Source: an uncultured Oscillospiraceae bacterium
Lineage (GTDB): Bacteria > Bacillota > Clostridia > Oscillospirales > Oscillospiraceae
Assembly (NCBI GenBank): GCA_934643765.1
Contig: CAKUCT010000027.1
Span: forward strand, 1 to 14,317
Direction of reading: 5' to 3'
DNA length: 14,317 bases
Below are positions 1-8,400 of this stretch, in pieces (within the stretch, counting starts at the first letter, position 1; every line of letters starts with the position of its first letter). Position numbers and translations under genes: made by a program. A model generated the notes under the pieces. It searched no databases and had not been told where the DNA came from. It saw only the letters and a program-made list of their open reading frames with translations.

Positions 1-388
1 GGATGGTGTAGACGGTGCCGTAGCTGTGCTCCGGGAACTCAAAGAGCGCCTGCGTTTGCTCGTTTTTCAGAAGCGGCCCCATGAGGTCAGCCTTGCCGTC
101 CATCAGATCGCTGCTGGCGCTGCCGACCGCCTCATTGCCGTCGTTGCTGGGATAATACACATAGTCCATCTCCCAGCCGGTATATTCAGAAATCTTCTCC
201 AGATAGTCGTAATTATAGCCTGTCACCTTTCCGGAGTGGTTGAGAAAGCTCATGCCATCCTGTGTCGGGAACGCGACGCGGATGGTCGGCCGCTCCGCGT
301 CCTCCGCAGCCGCGGCCGGAAGCGCCAGCGTAAGGCACAGCGCCGCCAATAAAACCAGTGTGATACATCGTCTTGTTCTTCTGCTCAT
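1..388 (-). CDS. Secreted substrate-binding-domain protein (SBP_bac_3 type), N-terminal part only
   Basis: The frame opens at 388 and runs off the left edge, so 129 codons are visible. The first 28 or so residues are a signal peptide: a basic start (MSRRTRRC), a hydrophobic stretch and LPAAAAE as the cleavage region. What follows (IRVAFPTQDGMSFLN, then GYNYDYLEKISEYTGWEMDYVY) is the typical opening of a periplasmic-binding-protein-like family 3 domain. In Clostridia this domain often forms the extracellular sensor of GGDEF, EAL or histidine-kinase proteins, and otherwise belongs to amino-acid transporters. Which of these it is cannot be told because the C-terminus is missing. The start is chosen because the signal peptide begins there and a purine-rich AAGGGGAA lies about 10 bases upstream. 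A promoter, a microsatellite and a hairpin precede it. It is transcribed in the same direction as the SLH gene unit but separated from it by a strong terminator. Confidence 0.85.
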   Translation of the reverse strand, partial: MSRRTRRCITLVLLAALCLTLALPAAAAEDAERPTIRVAFPTQDGMSFLNHSGKVTGYNYDYLEKISEYTGWEMDYVYYPSNDGNEAVGSASSDLMDGKADLMGPLLKNEQTQALFEFPEHSYGTVYTI

Positions 389-428
389 GTTCCAGATTCC
401 CCTTTTTCATCCCGCGTTCCAAACCCAT

Positions 429-474
429 AAAAAAGCCGGAGGTTTCCCTTCCAAACATGCTGGTTCAGCCTCCG
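429..474 (-). terminator. Possible attenuator hairpin in the leader of the substrate-binding gene
   Basis: Read on the minus strand, CGGAGG (474-469) pairs with CCTCCG (442-437) around a 26-base loop and is followed by GC and six T (434-429). It lies between the -10 box at 539-544 and the start codon at 388, so it would act within the leader. A competing small hairpin CCGA-ACAT-TCGG overlaps its 5' arm. The stem is short for an efficient terminator. No known riboswitch class was recognised here. Confidence 0.4.
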
Positions 475-507
475 AATGTTCGGTATTTTGTCGCCGGCCG
501 CGCCGCA

Positions 508-533
508 AGCAGCAGCAGCAGCAGCAGCAGCAG
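508..533. repeat. AGC (CAG/CTG) trinucleotide microsatellite
   Basis: Eight perfect AGC units (508-531) plus two more matching bases lie in non-coding DNA. On the minus strand they read as CTG units starting within a few bases of the predicted transcription start of the substrate-binding gene. Confidence 0.95.
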
Positions 534-538
534 GTTTA

Positions 539-544
539 ATTATA
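539..544 (-). promoter_or_regulatory. Probable -10 box (TATAAT) for the substrate-binding gene
   Basis: The minus strand carries a perfect TATAAT at 544-539. No good -35 box is found at 16-18 bases upstream (GGATTT at 17), so an activator may be needed. The predicted start of transcription is near 532, which gives a leader of about 140 bases ahead of the gene at 388. Confidence 0.5.
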
Positions 545-564
545 CAACATTTTGTCTGAAAAAA

Positions 565-632
565 TCCAGAATTTTTAGCGTTTTCTTTACGTTGTATTTT
601 GTATTACAGCATATGGAATTTCTTCCAGAATT
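565..632. other. Pair of TCCAGAATT direct repeats upstream of the -10 box
   Basis: TCCAGAATT occurs at 565-573 and again at 624-632, 59 bases apart, in the AT-rich region just upstream of the substrate-binding gene's -10 box. This could be a regulator-binding pair, but nine-base matches in AT-rich DNA can also arise by chance. Nothing else is seen in 575-676 apart from these repeats. Confidence 0.25.
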
Positions 633-676
633 CGTATCTTTTCTCGTGCCCTGCCGTTTTGTCTGCTGCCTTCCGC

Positions 677-714
677 AAAAAAACGTCCTGCCCAAATAAG
701 CTTTGGGCAGGACG
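677..714 (-). terminator. Intrinsic terminator of the SLH surface-protein unit
   Basis: There is a perfect 13-bp stem (CGTCCTGCCCAAA at 684-696 with its complement at 702-714), a five-base loop and, on the minus strand, seven T (683-677). It sits 22 bases beyond the stop codon of the 534-residue SLH protein and is a textbook rho-independent terminator. Confidence 0.95.
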
Positions 715-736
715 GGATTGTCTTGATTGATACGCT

Positions 737-2341
737 TCAAATAAGCTCCGCAATCGTCAGCATCCGGTAGAGCATCTGCGCAATCTCGCCGCGCACAATG
801 GCCTGCGTGGGCTGGATTTTCTCGCCATGATCCAGAATCCCGGCCGCGTAGCAGTACGCCAGCGGCGCGCGCGCCCAAGCGGACACCGCCCGGTAGTCTC
901 CGAACTGCACCATCTCGCTTGAGATTTCCTGCTCTGTCATCGCCGTATCCAGCCCGCAGAGCTTTGCCGCCCGGACAACCATCGCCGCGGCTTCCTGCCG
1001 CGTGATCGTGCCGCCGGGGTTAAACTTCCCGCCGCCGACGCCATTCACAATGCCTGCGCTGTTTGCAGCGCCGATGTAGCCAGCGTACCACGCGCCGGAC
1101 GAAACGTCCGTAAAGGACGCCGTCTTCTTCTCCGGCAGGCCCAGCGCGCGCGTAACAATCGCGGCAAATTCCGCGCGGGTCATGGTTTTGTCGGGCTGGA
1201 AGCTGGTCTTGCTGATGCCGTTGATAATCCCGCGCGAAGCCAAAGCCTCAATGGCCGCGCGGTTCTCGTTGTTCCGGATGTCCGAGAACGTTGTGCCGGG
1301 GCTTGTCACGGCCGGAACGGAGACGGAAGGATCCTTTTCGCCCTTTTTGACGCTGCCGGAGGCGCTCCAGCTATTGTCCGTCATTGTATAGAGGCTACTC
1401 TTGCCGGCGGCCTGCCGGCCGGCCGAGGCCAGCGCGCAAAGCGCCTGCTCGGTGGCCGTGAGATTGCTCTCGCCCTTTGCCGTGTGGCTGAATGAGCCGT
1501 CCTTCAAAGAGAATGCGAGCAGCGCATCCAGGCACGTGTGTTTATTCTTCACAAACCGGCTATCATCAAGCGAAATGCCGAGCGCTCCAAGCGCCAGAAT
1601 CACCTGCGCGCTGGACTCCGCGTTCTCTTCGCCCCAGGAGGCAAAGCCGCCGGAGGACAGCTGGAGCCCGGAGAGGCAGGAAAGCGCCTTGTCGCTCGCC
1701 GTCTTGACGGCCTTCTGGTCCTGGTATTTTGACAGCGCCTGCAGCGCCATAGCCGTCAGGTCCGCGTCCGCCTCGCCGCTGCCGGTCAGATTCCAGCCGC
1801 CGTCCGGCAGCTGCTGTTTGAGAATCTCGTCCACATACATCTGCCGCGTGGCCTGCGTCGCGGCGTCCGGATTTTTTGGGATGGTGTAGTTCCCTGCGTC
1901 CAGTGCAATCAGGGCCCACATGGCCCCGTTCACGCCCTGCCAGACGGTCTGCTCAAAATCGCCCAGGGGCCGGAGCAGATTGTAGCCCGCGACGTTTGCC
2001 GGGTCCTTGCCAATGGCCGTGAGGGCCAGGATGACGCGCGAATACTCGGTGTATTTGCGCGCGTGCAAAACGCCCTTGTTTTCCTTCACGGTCTTCTCCA
2101 CACGCGCATAATAGTCCGCGTAATAGGACGCCGGAACCGCATATTCCGCGCGGGCCAGGCCAATGATCGTCCACTCGCCGCCAACCGAGCCGACGCCGGG
2201 CGACTGGACCGCGGAGACGGTATACGATGCCGTTTTCTGCAGCTGGCTCTGCACGCCGGCCGCTGCGAAGGCGCAGAGCGTCAGCGCGAACACCATCGCC
2301 AGCGCCAGAACCAGGGCAAGGCCCCTTCGAATCTGCTTCAT
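737..2341 (-). CDS. Secreted SLH-anchored protein with an alpha/alpha-toroid (prenyltransferase/intrinsic-factor-like) domain
   Basis: This 534-residue protein starts with a signal peptide (about residues 1-27: basic start, LALVLALAMVFAL core, AFAAA cleavage site). Residues 30-310 form a helical toroid domain of the prenyltransferase/squalene-cyclase/cobalamin-binding superfamily, shown by repeated turns such as LPDGGWNLT (178-186), SSGGFASWG (229-237) and KDGSFSHT (280-287), each followed by an Ala/Leu-rich helix (DADLTAMALQAL, ATEQALCAL). Catalytic cyclase motifs were not seen, so it is more likely a binding domain. Three SLH repeats follow (352-408, 409-462, 478-530), with TRAE and TRQE in the first two, and VRGE in the third, at the wall-polymer binding position. 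It should therefore sit on the cell wall, outside the membrane. The start has a strong GGGGG site seven bases upstream. It lies 70 bases after the giant SLH gene and shares its toroid fold, so the two are probably co-transcribed and work together. Confidence 0.92.
   Translation of the reverse strand: MKQIRRGLALVLALAMVFALTLCAFAAAGVQSQLQKTASYTVSAVQSPGVGSVGGEWTIIGLARAEYAVPASYYADYYARVEKTVKENKGVLHARKYTEYSRVILALTAIGKDPANVAGYNLLRPLGDFEQTVWQGVNGAMWALIALDAGNYTIPKNPDAATQATRQMYVDEILKQQLPDGGWNLTGSGEADADLTAMALQALSKYQDQKAVKTASDKALSCLSGLQLSSGGFASWGEENAESSAQVILALGALGISLDDSRFVKNKHTCLDALLAFSLKDGSFSHTAKGESNLTATEQALCALASAGRQAAGKSSLYTMTDNSWSASGSVKKGEKDPSVSVPAVTSPGTTFSDIRNNENRAAIEALASRGIINGISKTSFQPDKTMTRAEFAAIVTRALGLPEKKTASFTDVSSGAWYAGYIGAANSAGIVNGVGGGKFNPGGTITRQEAAAMVVRAAKLCGLDTAMTEQEISSEMVQFGDYRAVSAWARAPLAYCYAAGILDHGEKIQPTQAIVRGEIAQMLYRMLTIAELI
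752..1288 (-). other. Three SLH repeats of the 534-residue protein
   Basis: Residues 352-530. Each repeat opens with F.D.. (FSDI, FTDV, FGDY) and ends in a TR/VR-plus-acidic helix. SLH triplets bind pyruvylated secondary cell-wall polymer in Gram-positive bacteria. Confidence 0.92.
1412..2254 (-). other. Toroid domain of the 534-residue SLH protein
   Basis: Protein residues 30-310. Helix-turn-helix repeats end in DGGW/GGF/GSF turns. The motif ATEQALCAL here is matched by ATEQGFRAL in the toroid of the giant neighbour, pointing to related domains. Confidence 0.75.
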
Positions 2342-2362
2342 GGATGTTCCCCCTTAAATACT

Positions 2363-2403
2363 GCAAGCAGGGCTGCCCCGCTAAGGAGGCAGTCCTGGCT
2401 TGC
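2363..2403 (-). other. Intercistronic hairpin between the two SLH genes
   Basis: GCAAGC...AGG...CTGCC pairs with GGCAG...CCT...GCTTGC across the 70-base gap, interrupted by one bulge and one mismatch. No T-run follows (AGTATTTAAGG), so full termination is unlikely. It may protect or trim the mRNA and so set different levels for the two proteins. Confidence 0.6.
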
Positions 2404-2411
2404 AAATGTGT

Positions 2412-5400
2412 TTACTTTTTGCCTGCGACGTTCGTCACAAACCGGTGCAAAATAGCTGCAACCTGCGCGCGCGTTGCGCTGCCGGTCGGCATCAGGCTGC
2501 CGGAGGCGCCGTTGATCAGACTCTCGGCGACCACCCACTGCATCGCGGAAACCGCGTAGGCCGAAACGCTGTCCGCGTCGCGGAAGCTGGTCAGCGCCGA
2601 CGATGCCGTCACACTATACTTTTTCGCCTGTGCGTAGCGGTAGAGAATTGCCGCCATCTGCTCACGCGTTACCAGCGCATCCGGGCTGAAGGTCGAGGCC
2701 CTTGTGCCGTTGACCACGCCGTTGTTGGCCGCCCAGGTGACCGCGTCTTCATAATAAGAACCAATCACCACATCAGCAAAGCCGCTTCTGCCGGTGACAG
2801 AGGGCTGGCCCTCGAGCCGGTAGAGCACCGTCACGAGCATCGCGCGCGTCATCGGCGCGTTCGGGCTGAAGCGCGTTGCGCTGGTGCCGTTGAACAGGCC
2901 CTCGTTGTAGACATACACCACATCGTCATAGAACCAGTCGCTGCTTCTGACATCGTCAAACGGCAGCGTGCCGTCGGTGAACTCGACGACAATGCGCGAG
3001 CTGACCGTCAGGTTCTTGTAGGTATAGGTTTCAATCGGGCCGAGATCCTTGCCGTCCACCTTGACATTCTTCACGCGGTAGCCGTTGTCGGGCTTGAAGG
3101 TGAAGGTGACGTCGGTGCCAAGATCGGTCAGCTTCAGCGTCGGGCTGACGCTGCCGTGCGCGCCGCAGGTGACGATCTTGCCGAGCTTGTCCCGGACATA
3201 GGTCTCGGGGCTGATGTCCGCCGCGTAGGGGTAGGACGAAGAGGTAGTGTAATCGTCGACATAGTAGAATACAACCTTATCGCCGTCTTTGAGCGTGTAT
3301 TCCTTGATGCCGACCTTCGCGCGGGTATTGTTGACCGTGTACATCCAGCCGGAGTTCTTACCGTTGTCGAACTCGCCGAGCGAATATCCGCCGAGCACCG
3401 ACGGAGCATAGATGGTAGAAATATACCCGCTCGTCAGACCCACCGAACGAAGACCCGCGTCACTGGCCGCCTCGCTGAACAGATCTGCGACCGTCGCGTT
3501 CTGCGCCAGAGAATACTCTGTCGTGGTGATCCAGGTGATGTACTCGTCGTGTGCGCCGCTGCCGTGGTTCGTGTCGCCGATCAGGCGGAAGGACACGGTG
3601 ATGTCGCCCGCCTTCACTTCCTTCATCGCGCGGACCGCTTCTTCGAACTCAGCGTTTGCCGCCTCGCAGGTCGTCGCAGCGTCGATGCGGCTGATGCCCT
3701 TGTTGTAGGCCTCCTGCAGCTTCTTGCGCGCCGCCTGAGAGTATTTGCTCTCGTCGTAGCTGTCGTACTCCGTGCGCAGCTCCTGCTTGAGCTTGCTCTT
3801 GTGATCGGCAAGAAGCTTTGCGTATTCCTGCTCCGCCTTTTCAAGCTTTGCAAGATTGCTGACCTGGCTCTTTTCTGCCGGGGTCAGGTTGTTATAGGAC
3901 TCTCTTGCGTCGCGGATCTGCGCGCCGCTGCTCTCGGAGACCGTGCCGATTGCGTCAATCAGCGCCTCGACCAGTTCTGCAGAGCTCGGCGTGCGGTTTG
4001 CGCTGTAGTCATAGATATTATACGCGCCGCTCTTGCTCTTTGCAAGCGCAACAAGTGCACGGAAGCCCTGCTCGGTGGCCAGAGCGTTGTCTTCGCCATA
4101 ATACTGGAACTTCGTGTGCGACTCGTTGGCGTAAGACATCAGGCCCTGCACCAGATTCTTGCCGGTGGTTTCGTTCTTCACGCTGTAGGGATCGCGGCCC
4201 GCCGCCACCAGACCGACGATCATCATCGCGTCCGTGTTGGCGTTGCCGAACGAGCCGTTTGCGTCAAGATACTTGCCGGCGTTTGCCAGAATCTTATCGA
4301 CCAGTGCCTTGGCGTCGCTGTTGGTCTGATAGAACCGCCAGAGCGCGGCCAGCGTAGCGCCCGCCGTGTCAGCATCGATGCCGGTATAGGTTACTCCTTC
4401 ATAGACCGTGGAGTAATAGAACATACCGTCGTCGCCCGCAGCGGTCTTGAGGGTCGTAATCAGGGTCTTTTTCTGCGCGGCCGTCAGCTGCACATTGCCC
4501 TGCATATCCGCCAAAAGCACATAGGGCGCGGTGTAGGACGGAACATCTGCCATATTGAGGCCACGCAGCGCGGAGGCGTTGTTGATCTTGCTGCTGCCAA
4601 GGGCCGTGGTATCCTTGCCGAGGGCCGCCATGATGATCTCAATCTTCGCGCGGTCGCTTGCGGCGTTGGACGTCGGCGCCTGCGCGAGCGCGGTGAGCGC
4701 AGCTGCCGCCGCGTCGCCTGCGTAGGTGCGCGCCTGGCTGTCAGCGAGCTTCGCGTAGGCGATCATGTCCATGACCATCCAGGGATCTTCGTTCGTCGTT
4801 GAAGCCTTGGCGATGGTGTGCATCATCTGCGCCGCCAGCGTTTCGGTCTGGTCCGGCTGTTCGGGCTGGGCCTCAGCCTTTGCGATGGCGACCGTAATGG
4901 TCTTCGATGCACTGTGGCCGCGGCCGTCGGAAACCGTCACCGTGACGCTTGCCTGCAGGGCGCTGCCGGTCTCGTTCTTCTTCTGAAGCTTCAGACTCGC
5001 GCCGCCGGTCAGATATTCACTCTCGGTTGTAAACGCTGCCGTGCAGCCGTTGCTTAGCGTCTGGCCGCTCAGAAGCGTGTCGATGACACTGCCTGCCTCT
5101 GCCGTGCCGGGGACAATGATCGTCGATGCGTACTTGGAAAGCTCTGTTCCAGGATTGACCAGCGTCACATCGAAGAGCGCCTTCATCTTCTCGCAGACGG
5201 AAGGCCAGGTCTCCAGCTTGGCATTTTCCAGAACCTGCTTTGCTGCCTCGGAGGTCGTGTACTTGGACATGTTGCCGATCGGCGGAAACAGCGTGCCGTC
5301 TGCCTTTTCGCAGTTGCCATAGAAATTCTTGACGGCGATCTGCGAATCAATGCCGACAATCGTGCCGCCGAGGCTTCCGGCAAAGCCGCCCGCGTAGCCG

Positions 5401-8400
5401 CTGGCGCTGCTGCCGGTGACGGTTACGGTACCCGCGCTCGCCACGGTCTTTGCCGCGGAGATCGAGCCCGCGAAGCCGCCGACATAGCCGCTGCCCGTGA
5501 CGTTGCCGAGGCTGTAGCTGTCTCTGACATCGCCGGTGCTCGAGCCGGCGAAGCCGCCGACATTTTCCTTGCCTGTCACCTGCACATCGGCGTGGCTGCG
5601 GTAGATTCTGCTGGAAGCTGCGTTGTTTGAGCCCGCCAGACCACCGACGACGTTGCAGTTTTCCGCCGCAACCTCGCCTGCGGCAAAGCTGTCGGTAATC
5701 GCGCCGTCGTTTGCGCCAACCAGGCCTCCAATGGTGTCGCCGGTACCGGCGACGGTGCCGGTGAAGCTGCTGCTGTTCACGGCGCTTGCGATGGAGAAGC
5801 CGGTGTCATTGTCATACTGGCCGCCGTTCAGGCCGACCAGACCGCCGACCTTTGTCTGGCCGCTGACGCTGCCGCGCACGGCGCAGTTGCCGATGAGGCC
5901 CGCAATGTTCTGCGACAGATCCTGCTTGTTGAGCACCGCCTGCGACGCGCCGACCAGGCCGCCGACGTTCGTCTGGCCGCTGACGTTCACGTTCACCAGC
6001 TGAACATTCTTGATCGTCGCGCCCTTAATGACATTGAAGAAGCCGACGTTCTGCGTGCCGGTGATGGCTGCATTTTTAATCTGCTTGCTCTGGCCGTCAA
6101 AGATGCCGGTGAAGGGGTGCTCCGCCGAGCCGATGCCGCCGAAGCTCACACCAGTCAGATCGAGATCCGCCGTCACACGGTAGTTCTTCGCCAGAACCGT
6201 GTCGTCCGTGCTCTGGGCCAGAGCCTGCAGATCGGCGACGCTCGCAATCAGCGTCCAAGTCACTGCCGGTGCATTGCGCTCGTCCCACTTCGGACCGATA
6301 AAGCCGTTTTCGGTCGTGCCCTCATACCACAGGACGCGGTCGCCGTCCTTCACGGTCGCAAGCGACGCGCCGTAGTTTGAACGCTTGTCGTTGATCGTAA
6401 ACATCCAGCCGTCTGGGGCTTCGACTGTGTAATCATTGATCGTGTGGATATACCGGCCATATTCCGCGGAGGTTGTGTAGCCGTAGCTCAGAAGGTGCTG
6501 CTCCTGCGCCGCGTCCATCAGATCGACCACACGCGTGTTGCCGTCGGAATCCATGGTGACGGAGATATCCGTTCCCATCTGGGAGAAGTTGTAGGTCTGC
6601 TTGTCATACTTCGTCAGCGCGATGGTGACGGTGATCTTGCTTGTCGTAGTCTTTTCGGGCGCCTTGACGCTCTTAAGATACGGAAGGCCGTCATTTTTGC
6701 TCTCGTCGCGCGTCCAGCTGCCGGAACCAAGCTTTGTCACGAATGCGTCAAGCTTCGCGTCCGCGCTTGTAATCGGCTTGGCGCCGAAGTTCTCCTCGCT
6801 TGCCGTATCCGAGACGAAGTAGCAGTTGACGATCTGGTTGTCATCGCTGTCCGCGCCGCCCTGGTCATACTGGAAACTGCTGTCCGGGTCGTTGCCGCCG
6901 GCAAAGCCGTTTCCGTTGGGGCCGGTCGTCGTGACCGTACCGGCCGCATAGCAGTTCGTATAGACGTTGTTTTCATACACGGAGCGGCCGAGGAAGCCAC
7001 CGGAGTAGCTGTCAGCCGTGACATTGCCGAGGGCAAAGCAGTCGGTGATCGTTGCCTGGTTGCCAGACGCGCCGTAGCCGTAGCCGGCAAAGCCGCCTGC
7101 GTACCGGCCCTTGCTTGTCACATCCATCGACGTCCAGCAGAAGGAAATGCGTCCGCCCTTTTCATTCGCGCCGACAAAGCCGCCGTGGCCGGTGTTTCTC
7201 GTGCCGTTGGCCGTCAGAGAGCCGCCCTGCACGTAGCATTCGCGGATCACACCGTAGTTCCGGCTTGCCACGGGGGCAATGACGCTGCCCGTGTCGGCGT
7301 TGATCTTGCAGTTGATCAGCGCGCAGTTTTCAATCGTGCCGTAGTTGTTGTGTACCAGAAGCGCGCCGTTGTCGCCAATGTTCATGTTGGCGTTTTCAAT
7401 CGTCAGATTGGAAACTTTTCCGGTCGCGCCGACATAGTTGAACAGGCCGGAGTCGCCCATTGAAACCGAAAGGCCCGTGATCTTGTGGCCGTCGCCGTCC
7501 AGCTGGCCGGTGAAGCGGTTGGTCACGTTGCCGACGGACAGCGTCTTTCCGGTGTAGTCCGCGGTGAGCGTAGAGAAGTCCAGATCGGCGGTCAGCTTAT
7601 AGTTCTTGCTCCACTCCAGCGCCTGCCGGCTGCCGGAGCTCTGGTCGCCGGGAATGACAAACTCATCCGGAATGTTGGCAAGGTCCATCCACTGCTCAGG
7701 CGTGGAAATTTCGACCCACTCTCCGCCCGCGCTGCTGCTGGTGGAGTAGATGGTGCTGTAAGCAGACTCCCAGCTGTCTGTCAGGCCCGTGCGGATCTCA
7801 TATTCCAGACCGGGAACGGCCGTCACGGTAAACACATAGTCCTTGTCGACCGCGAACACATTCCGGCAGTCAAGGCTCGTCGCTGTGCCCTCCAGCACCT
7901 GGAAGGTGACATTGCCGTACTCGCCGTTTTCTGTCGTATAGATATAGACCAGATACGCATCGTCCGCCGTGAAGCCGCTCTTGGCGTCCCATCTGGCGAC
8001 CGCGCCGTCCCAGCGGAGATTCTGGACAGCCTGCAGGCGGTTATACGGCTGCTGCCAGCCAGCAATCGTCTGCTCCACTTCTTCCTGCGTGGGAAGCTTA
8101 TAGGTGCCGTTTTCGTCCTTGACGCTGACGGCGGCGTAATAGACGCCCTCCGTCTCCAGAAGCGCAGCGCAGTCCGCCTGCGTCACGTCCAGACCGACGG
8201 CAAGCTCTCCGGTCTTCTGCAGCGCCAGTGCGCTGTAGCCCGGGGTCAGGTTCTTTTCCGCCAGCTTGCCGCACAGGAACGCTGCCCGCGCAGCCTGCGC
8301 GGCGTGAATGTCCGCCTTCTGTGTCGCTGCCTGAACTGCATCGTCCAGCTTTGCAAGCACTGCCTGCTCGCTGTCCGTCAGCTTATCAATGACAATCTGC

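Noticed and set aside
213..458. 81-codon minus-strand frame overlapping the start of the substrate-binding gene
   Set aside because: Its ATG does have a GGAGG upstream, but the frame overlaps a gene with a clear signal peptide and known domain, and its own translation shows no domain.
508..533. CRISPR or coding poly-Gln/Ser tract
   Set aside because: It is a simple three-base microsatellite without spacers and lies in a non-coding region.
2363..2403. Terminator between the two SLH genes
   Set aside because: The stem is strong but no T-run follows, and the next gene has no visible promoter of its own.
2400..4802. Long open frame on the plus strand opposite the giant gene
   Set aside because: Its translation is rich in Arg, Val, Ala and His with no recognisable domain. 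It is the mirror of a GC-rich coding strand, has no ribosome-binding site, and lies opposite well-supported toroid, DUF4430 and SLH domains.
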